Shown here in pieces: positions 56,248 through 64,000 of a stretch of 64,000 nt of DNA. Positions within the stretch are counted from its first letter, which is position 1. Each line of letters begins with the position of its first letter. The notes under the pieces are model-generated. The model was given only the letters and a program-made list of their open reading frames with translations. It was not told the origin of the DNA and searched no databases. The position numbers and the translations under genes were made by a program. Origin of the DNA: Lichina pygmaea (lineage: Eukaryota > Ascomycota > Lichinomycetes > Lichinales > Lichinaceae); contig OY730172.1 in NCBI GenBank assembly GCA_963422465.1, forward strand, positions 1,674,001-1,738,000, written 5' to 3'.

Positions 56248-59200
56248 ATGGCAGAAGCAGATCGATCAAGGCATCGAGACTACCATCATCCGTTTCAGCC
56301 GTACGACATTCAAGTGCAATTCATGGATGCCGTCTATGACTGCATTGAGCAGGGACGCGTGGGCATATTCGAATCTCCGACCGGTACGATCGATTCCCAT
56401 CAGGTCTCGACAAGGGCGCTCTAGACGCGCTCCTGAGAGCAAGGCATCGGCGATCAGACTTACTGATTCTACAACCTGAGAGTAGGGACGGTGGGTCGCA
56501 GGCGCCAAGTCGCGTAAAATACAGCTCACGTTCTGATCGTTCGACGGAACAGGGCAAGTCGCTCAGTCTCATCTGCGCCTCCTTGACCTGGCTTCGCGAT
56601 CAGCAGCGAAAGAGGTTCGATGAATGCATAGACGATGAGGAAGATGGTGGGTGGACCTATACAGGTTCTCTGGTTACAGACTGTGTTTCGCTGAAACTTC
56701 TTCGGTCAAGAGGGAGACGAGCCCGACTGGATGGTTCAGCAGGCCAAAGACCAAAAGCGGCGGTCTATGCTGCGGCAGAAGGCGGATACGGAGGCTCGCC
56801 TCCGCAAGATCAGAGAGAGAGAGGAGATGTCGCGAAGGAGGTTCGAACGAGGCGAACCAGTGCACAAGAAGACCGTGCGTCACCGCCATCGAGAGATGAT
56901 ACGCACAGCTTCTTGCTGATGTCAGGCAGAGAAGAGAAGAGAGGCGTCTGTCTGATGCAGATGAGGACGATGCCCGTTTTTTGCTTGACGACTATGACAG
57001 CGATCAAGACACACGTGCTGTTGGAAAGGCAAGGGAGGAAGATGGCCTGTCTGCTGAGGCCAAGGCACTCATGCAAAAGTATTGTGATGGGTACAATTGT
57101 AGCGTCCATCTGCTGATTTGGGGAGAGACTGGGTATGACCTCGGACGAAGCAAAAGAAGAAGAGCCTGAGACCGAAGACGAGCTGAAGGTTGGTAGGCCT
57201 GGGGTCTTGTCTCAGTCAGGATGTGGACTCTGACCCTAGTAGATCTTTTACTGTTCGAGGACACACTCGCAGTTGAGCCAATTCGTAGGCGAGTTGCGCC
57301 GGGTTGACCTGTCCGCAGGTGGGCAGCTCGCTCTCTCGGGCCCGCCGCGCCATCAAGACCGAAACAAAACGCTGCAAGAAACCCTGAAGCATCTCTCGTT
57401 GGGATCGAGGAAGAATTTGTGCATCAACTCAAAGGTTTCGGCTCTTGGCAGCACAGGTGCCATCAATGAACGCTGTTTGGAGCTGCAGGAGAAAGGTCTT
57501 CATATCTGTCCACCCCGTGCGCCAGTCTCGTGCGTTTGCTGATCAATCATATAGGCACGTCTGCAGCGAAAAGATGCGCTTTTCTGCCCACCAAGGAGAA
57601 CGAGCCTCTCGTGCACAGCTTCCGAGATCATGTCTTGGCCAAGGTAAGGGACATTGAAGACATGGGGCTCCTGGGAAAGAGACTAGGCATCTGTCCGTAC
57701 TATGCGTCTCGTTCGACTATCATGCCTAGCGAGGTAAGAATCAATAGTGATAGTATCCGTTCATCGCTGACGCCACATAGATTGTCACGCTTCCGTATCC
57801 GCTGTTGCTGCAAAAGTCCGCTCGAGACGCTCTTGGTCTGTCCCTCAAGGGCCACGTCGTCATCATCGACGAAGCGCACAACCTCATGGACACCATCACA
57901 AACATCTACTCGATCGGCGTCTCCTTGAAGCAGCTGCGACGCTCCCGCGCTCAGCTAGGCATCTATCTGCAGAAGTTCAGAAACCGTCTCAAGGGCAAGA
58001 ACAGGGTTTATCTTGCTCAGACAGTACGTCTACTCGATTCTCTGGCGGCCTGCATGCAAGATGAAACCGGCCGGGCTCGGCAAGACGAGCGTCTCGTTCA
58101 CGTCAGCGAGCTGATGAGCGGTAAAGGAGCGGACCAGATCAATCTTTACAAGCTGATGCGATACCTGCAGGAGAGCAAGCTGGCGAGGAAGGTGGAGGGC
58201 TACATTGTTCAACAGGAGCAGGCCCTTGCGGAGAGCGAGGGCAGCCGCGACACTCGTCCCGGCAAGAAGAGCGACGGAAGCATGCCGGTGCTAACGCATA
58301 TCCTGAATTTTATTTCCGCGCTCACCAATCCATCCGCCGAGGGCCGTTTCTTGTACTCGAACTCGGACAACGACGCTTGGCTGAAGTACATGCTGCTCGA
58401 CCCGACCCACCATTTCCGGGAGATTGTCGACGAAGCGCGGGCCGTGATCTTGGCTGGCGGTACAATGTCTCCGGTAGGGCTCGCGTCGCAGCGTGCAACT
58501 GACATGGCGAGGAAGTGCCGTTCTTGACGTGTCGATAGATGGACGACTACCGAACGCGCCTGCTGTCATACGTACCGAGAGATCGAATAGTGACGTTGTC
58601 GTGCGGACATGTCATACCGGAGGCGAACCTGGTGGCCTGGCCCGTGGCCAGAGGCCCGACCGGCCAAGAGCTGGAATTCACCTTTGCGAAGCGTGGCTCC
58701 CCGAAAATGGTAACGGCGTTCCTTTCGCGCAGTCAAGACATCCCTGCTCATATCCGATCAGGTTGACGAGCTGGGCCGCACGCTGCTCAACCTCTGCCGT
58801 GTGATCCCTGACGGTCTCGTCGTCTTCTTTCCCAGCTACTCCTACCTTGACGACGTCGTCAAGCGTTGGGAAGGCGACGGAGATGTTGCTGTCAGCTCAA
58901 GATCCACGATGAGTCGATTCGAACAGCGCAAGCAGGTTGGCAATCATGTCGAGCGCACCCTCACCACGGAAGCCTAACCCGCGAGTAGGTCTTCCGCGAG
59001 TCGAAGAGCACCACGCGCGTGGACGAGATGCTGCAGGAGTACTCGCAGGCCATCAACGGCGGGAGAGGGGGTCTCCTGCTTGCTGTCATCGGCGGCCGCT
59101 TGTCCGAAGGCATCAACTTCTCGGACCGTCTCGGGCGAGGTGTCGTCGTGGTCGGTCTGCCCTTTCCGAACGTGCACAGCGCCGAATGGAGAGCCAAGAT

Positions 59201-59870
59201 GGAGCACATTGAGAAAACTAGCTACGACGAGGCATTAGCAGAGTATGATTGTAGCGGGTCGTCACGGTCACGTCCGACGACGTTGTCCCAAGCAGCATCG
59301 TCATCATCCTCGCCAGGCCGAGCGCGGATTCAAATCGAGACTCGAGAGGGACTCCAAAGTTCACCTGCCGACCAGCGAATCCCAGCCCAGCCACGTGTCG
59401 CCGCGCAAGCGGAACCCCAACCGCAAGCAGCCGACTCCAGCCCGGCGGAAAGCCAAGCTCAGACACAGGTCCATGCGAAGTCGCTGGCAAAAGCCACATC
59501 CCAGGCCGCGAGCAGGGCCTTTTACGAGAACGCCTGTATGCGCGCCGTCAACCAGAGCATCGGCCGGGCCATCCGCCACCGCGACGACTACGCCTGTATC
59601 ATCCTCCTCGACAGACGCTACGTCACCAACGAGAGCATTCGCGCTAAACTACCCGGTTGGATTCAGCGCGGTCTTGTCGCCGGAGGTCGAGATGGTTTCG
59701 GCGGTGGAGGTGGAGGTGGAGGTGGAGGTGGAAGTGGTCGTGCTGATAGTGGAAGCGGCCTTGCCGACAGTCGAAGCTCCCGCCGTTGTTTCGAGCAGGC
59801 ATGTGCTGTCTTTGCCGGCACAATGAGTTCCATATCAGCATTTTTTCGCGGCACGAGAAGCAAAGGATAG
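56248..59870 (+). CDS. CHL1: Fe-S DNA helicase Chl1 (DDX11/FANCJ family)
   Basis: XPD-type 5'-3' helicase needed for sister-chromatid cohesion. Twelve exons: 56248-56403 (end uncertain), 56553-56646, 56711-56874, 56930-57078, 57128-57188, 57243-57318, 57379-57495, 57567-57733, 57781-58473, 58539-58709, 58762-58935 and 58989-59870, giving about 967 residues. Motifs in order: Q-like [18 protein letters not shown], Walker A SPTGT...[20 protein letters not shown] (motif Ia), four Fe-S cysteines ([23 protein letters not shown]), DEAH box [44 protein letters not shown] (V) and [15 protein letters not shown] (VI). The exon 1/2 junction in Walker A is abnormal. A Gly repeat lies near the C-terminus. 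Confidence 0.9.
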
Positions 59871-62800
59871 AGATGGTGGGTTTCCTACCAGCGCTACCGC
59901 GATGAACAGGCACGCAAAGAGAATTGGCCCTAGTATCCCCAGTAACAAATACATCATCGGTTCCATGACCACGACAACGACTATCATATGACGACCCGTC
60001 TTGACAGAGAGGTCTTCTTGATATAACCACTTGAGCTTGGTTCCCGCTAGGCCTGATCTTGCGGTTTGAGATTTGTTTCAGCCGTGGCCGTTTGCCAGCC
60101 TTGGCTGTTCCTGAGCCCTGGCCGTTTGTGAGCTTTGGTCACTCATCAGCTTTGGCTGCTACGTAGTCAACTCATCGGCTTCGGCCACTCCATCAATTTC
60201 GGCTACTAGTGAAGCCTTGGCTGTCTGCGAGTCCCCACCGTCGTACCGGTAGCGGTCAGCTATCTTGTCCTGTATCACACATGCCGGCAGATTCTGGCTG
60301 ATTATCACATGATGCTGTGGGTGCCCAATGACCAGGGCAGGGCAGTATGTACCCATTGACCAGGTCAGTACGCATCTACAGTAGCTGATCACTCTACATG
60401 ATCGACGATGATGTACAGTACGTATTACGTACCACGGCAGCTCGACACACAGGTCTGCAACTGAGCGACTCGGCAACTCAGCGACAACTGCAGCGACTCA
60501 ACAACTTGAGTGGCAAGTCAGTTATTCAGTACATGTATTGCTCACTTATGTACGTCCAGCCAGTGAGGAATCGGTCTTAGGAATACCAACAACTCTATCG
60601 ATTGTGGTTGTTGTTGCTGTATCGTACTGTACAGTGCTGCAGCAGCTGCATATCTAATCAATCAGGGGTGTCTCTCGGTACTCTTCTGGTGGAGCAGGTT
60701 CTTTTTTTGATTAGACCGCTTACATGTACGTTACGTACGTATGGGTAAGTATGGAGATGAAAGCCGACAGCCGGTCGACTATGTGGAGAGGTGCTGTAGC
60801 TGACAACCGGTCAACTGTGTGGATTCGTCCCTGGCCCAACTAAAATCTAGGAGCGACAACAAAGAAGAAGAGGAAAACTCTGCAGACTGTCACGTGCCTG
60901 CAGACAACAATTTAGCCGTCGCTCAGGGGGAGGCTGATCTCGAGACCGCCGCTAATCCTCGGGCAACTCTCCAGAGAGTCCCCGGTCAACAGATCGCTTA
61001 CATGTAAGTATGGAGACTACAACATGCAGGTATGAAGACTGCTAGATGCATGAAATACCGAGACTTTGAAGTTGGTGAGCAAGTGATCATAATACTTAGC
61101 ATCATCACCACCGCCGCTACCACTACCACGACCACAACAGCCATAGCCACAACCACTACCACCACCATCTCAAAAGAGATATTAAAGACTCATGATCACA
61201 TTCGCTGGGTCTTTGTCGATATCAGAGACTATCAGGGTAACTTATCATAGATCTGATATACTGATAACAACGACAGCATAGACGAGGACAAGGATGAGGA
61301 CAAGGACGGAAAAAGGATATGGTCCTCGCTGTCTTACCGGCATAACGATCATCAGCATCTCTTCTGCAAAGAGATGTGAACACCCAAGCCTCAAGGGTGC
61401 GCGAACGTCGAGTCCGCGTCGTGTACCGACAAAGGCTAGCGGGTTCGCATCCGGCCCCCGACCCTGCTTTTCCTGGTCCTACTTTCCCTGGCCTTACTTT
61501 TCCTTGCTTGCCAGTCCTGGTCGGTCCTCGGCATATCTGGATCCTGCCAGTCTTGGTTCTCGGCATATCTGGGCCCTGCCCGTCTGGGTCCTGCCCGTCG
61601 TGGTCCTGGGCATGTCTAGCAGAGATGATAGGGCGCACATGGCCGAATCAGCTTGGATTCTTGTCTACGAGGCGTTTCACGTTGGCGACAACTTTGTCGA
61701 GCTGTGCTTTGCTGTGCTGTTGCTGCATCAGACCCTATGCGGCCAACACCTGGCTGAAGCATTCCTGCTCGGCCGCGTCAAAGGCCGCGAATTCCTCTCG
61801 CACTGATCTGTGTCGCTCTTTGCCGCATGATTCATGGCTCACCTGGAGCATGAGAAGTCTAGGGTGAGCGCTTGCGTGGCTTGCGGGGAGGTCACCGGCT
61901 TGCCTTTGGCTTCTGGGTACTTGGAAGAAAGGGGAGGGCAGAATTTCGTGCGTCCGGGAGTAAGACTGATATGTGCGCTCGCTGAGAATGACTAGAGCAA
62001 ATACACGGCTCACCCGTGGGTTCAAACACAGGAGATACGCCTGTTGCGCCAGCCAGGCCGTACTGGCAGCACATGGACTGTCCTCATGGCGACATACAAG
62101 CGCAGGGGCTGCATCTTCTCGCGCTAGCCGTCAAGCCGTCGCTCTTCCACCTGTCGCGCTGTACCCAAACTCGAGCCAACAGTATATCCAGCAGATCTGG
62201 GCGGTGCAACAGCCAGATGCAACTGCTAAAAAGGACAAGGCACGATCAGTCAAGACAACCGTGGCAGTTGTCATCAAAAGAACCACTGACGTGGCGCTGA
62301 TTGCCAGCATCATCGCAACAGCCTTCCATGATATCGTACTGTGTCGGAGCTACCGTACCACTCTGTCGCACCACACGTACGGTACGGCGGTGGCTCTACA
62401 GTACAGCGCTGCAACTGATGAAATGCAACTGATGAAATGCATCTGATGAACCGCGCTTGCTTGCGCAAAGGCACATCAATGTTCATGAAGATGGGAAGGG
62501 GAATGCGTTGCCATGAAAGAAGCTCCCAGAAAAATACTCTCAGAAGAATACTCCCAGAAAAATGCTCCCAGAAGATTGTTCCCAGAGGGACGTGTCATGG
62601 GGGGAGGAGCAGCGGTGTTCTTTCGCAAAGCGGGGGAGGCAGTACCCTACCGGTACCGTAGGGGGTGGCAGTGCAGTATCCCACTTACAAACTCGTACTA
62701 AGCAACAGATCCCAGCAACCAAGTCATCACCCCTTCGTCCTTGGATATTATACCTTGTAAACGTATGTACGAGTGTACGGAAGTACGCATGTTACACGAT

Positions 62801-62926
62801 GCGGTGGATTCCTGAATCGACCATCGGGACCAGCTCTCCTCCTTGGGATCCTCTTGCAGCGCGTGTTCGCCTTTGTTTCAACCTGTCCATCTAGGCAATC
62901 TGTGCGATATGTGCCATCTGTGCGAT
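59871..62926. other. Gene-poor terminal region, part 1
   Basis: 3 kb with no supported gene. It holds degenerate GGCTT(T/C)GGC-type repeats near 60060-60230, an ACC microsatellite, CCTG/GTCCTG-type repeats at 61470-61615, and GTACGT tracts. A minus-strand stretch at about 61850-61640 looks protein-like (EEFAAFDAAEQECFSQVLAA, then AQLDKVVANVKRLVDKNP) with a stop between the parts; no family was recognised. Confidence 0.5.
61115..61172. repeat. (ACC)n-like microsatellite
   Basis: Imperfect ACC/ACA triplets, coding a Thr run in one frame. Confidence 0.8.
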
Positions 62927-63073
62927 CCTGTCCGTCCTGCCCGTCCTGTCCTTCCTGTCCGTCCTGTCCGTTCTGTCCGTCCTGTCCGTCCTGTCCGTCC
63001 TGCCCGTCCTGTCCGTCCTGTCCGTCCTGTCCGTCCTGTCCGTCCTGTCCGTTCTGTCCGTCCTGTCCGTCCC
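62927..63073. repeat. 9-bp minisatellite TGTCCGTCC
   Basis: About 16 tandem units with TGCCCGTCC, TGTCCTTCC and TGTCCGTTC variants. Both strands are open: CPS repeats on plus and DGQ repeats on minus. Without a recognisable gene around it, it is taken as non-coding. Confidence 0.9.
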
Positions 63074-64000
63074 GCAAGGACGGAAGTACGGTACGCTACG
63101 TTACACTCGTGATTGTCGTGGGCCTGTGTAGAGATGGTTGAATGACGATGGAGTCGGTCGAGAGATTCGAGGTCTTCCACTCGTACAGAACGTACGTAGC
63201 TGGGCTTGCTGGCTACTTACGGGGTACGTACACTACGGTAGTGCTCAGCCCTCTACTCGTACGCCCTTCTTTCCCTGAGGCGTGACACCGTCGACGATAT
63301 ATCTGATAACAGCAAAAATCACTGCCCCCGAGGGGACCGGTGGCATCGCTTCTGCCGTACCGGTACTGTAGTTGGCAGAGGGGCCCAGTGGGAGGATACC
63401 GTACGGTACCGTACGTGTCTACCCCTTTGTACCTCCATGCGTACCAGTAAGTCGTAGCGGACCAGGATCAACCAATCCATACGAAACCTGTCGGGTGTAA
63501 CGTAACGTTCGAAACACTGGCGCGACTGGGTGCTGCACCTTACAGTTTACACTTTACCGGTACCGTACAGTTTGATGGTAGCCCACCGACAACCAAGGCT
63601 GCGGTACGCATCGGTACCATGGCACGCACGGCATGCATGCTGATTCTGTGTATGCTGGTAAGGTAGTTTTGTGTAACACCTTGTATGAGTTAAGAGTGAC
63701 GGTGATGGGAGGATACTGGAAGAAGAGGAACGTTGTGCTGTGGGCACTGCTTACCTTCTTGGCGTACTGTAGGTGGAAGAGAATGGCAGCTGCCAAACGG
63801 CCGATGAATTGATGGGATATCAGGATCATCAAATGGAGTCGAGGTCTCGAGGAGTCTAGATTGAAAGGAACTCTTCTCTGATTTAAGCCTCAGCGCTTGG
63901 ATGGCAGGAGCAGGAAGTAGCCAGTCATGGCTACAGTACTACATCCATGGAGCTGTGCTATGACGTGCTTGAAGAGTGAATACAGTGCGACATGATCAAT
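63074..64000. other. Gene-poor terminal region, part 2
   Basis: GTAC-rich to about 63600. On the minus strand, 63832-63754 encodes MILISHQFIGRLAAAILFHLQYAKK followed by a good donor (GTAAGC), possibly a first exon, but no second exon could be assigned and no family was recognised. Confidence 0.45.

Overview
The window looks like nuclear DNA of a filamentous ascomycete (Pezizomycotina). Its conserved genes carry several short GT-AG introns, mostly 50-130 bp. It encodes a complex I subunit that Saccharomyces lacks, an AP-1 beta chain without an appendage domain, a Skt5/Chs4-type chitin synthase activator ending in a CaaX box, and a Lee1/Cps3-type CCCH protein. I know of no specific match to a named species. 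All gene models were built by hand from splice signals, reading phase and remembered family sequence; none has been checked against RNA or a database.

Layout. Positions 1-11.9 kb hold APL2 (AP-1 beta), VID27, a TLDc/OXR1 protein, TRM10 and the divergent NDUFA13. Positions 11.9-13.6 kb are non-coding and hold a complete-looking SINE-like retroposon. Positions 13.6-28.2 kb hold SKI3 (-), divergent from a GH5 sterylglucosidase (+), then an Msn5/exportin-5 karyopherin (+) and RMI1 (-). Positions 28.2-33.1 kb hold a predicted small secreted protein and VPS51. Positions 33.1-34.4 kb hold microsatellites, a second SINE copy and minisatellites. DPH7 (-) and RPN12 (-) follow. Positions 37.7-41.4 kb are gene-poor and contain a 494-bp MITE with roughly 100-bp inverted ends and a 9-bp target duplication, the hallmarks of Mutator-like elements. 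SKT5/CHS4, HOP2 and a PD-(D/E)XK-like protein lie at 41.4-48.1 kb. Positions 48.1-53.9 kb form a repeat-rich block with LTR fossils, a 67-bp direct repeat and a decayed Tc1/mariner transposase. A CCCH zinc-finger gene and the CHL1 DNA helicase fill 53.9-59.9 kb. The last 4 kb is gene-poor and rich in simple repeats.

The genes are mostly single-copy housekeeping functions: vesicle traffic (APL2, VPS51, VID27), RNA decay and tRNA or translation-factor modification (SKI3, TRM10, DPH7), nuclear export (MSN5), genome maintenance and meiosis (RMI1, CHL1, HOP2), protein turnover (RPN12), and cell wall or glycolipid metabolism (SKT5, EGH1). There is no biosynthetic cluster, and I see no sign that neighbours act as a pathway. 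The novelty is in the spaces between genes: two nearly identical SINEs with perfect target-site duplications, one MULE-type MITE, and a recurring palindromic GTACGTAC motif in most intergenic regions. Two host genes have puzzling sequence: the CHL1 Walker A splice junction and the start of the CCCH gene.
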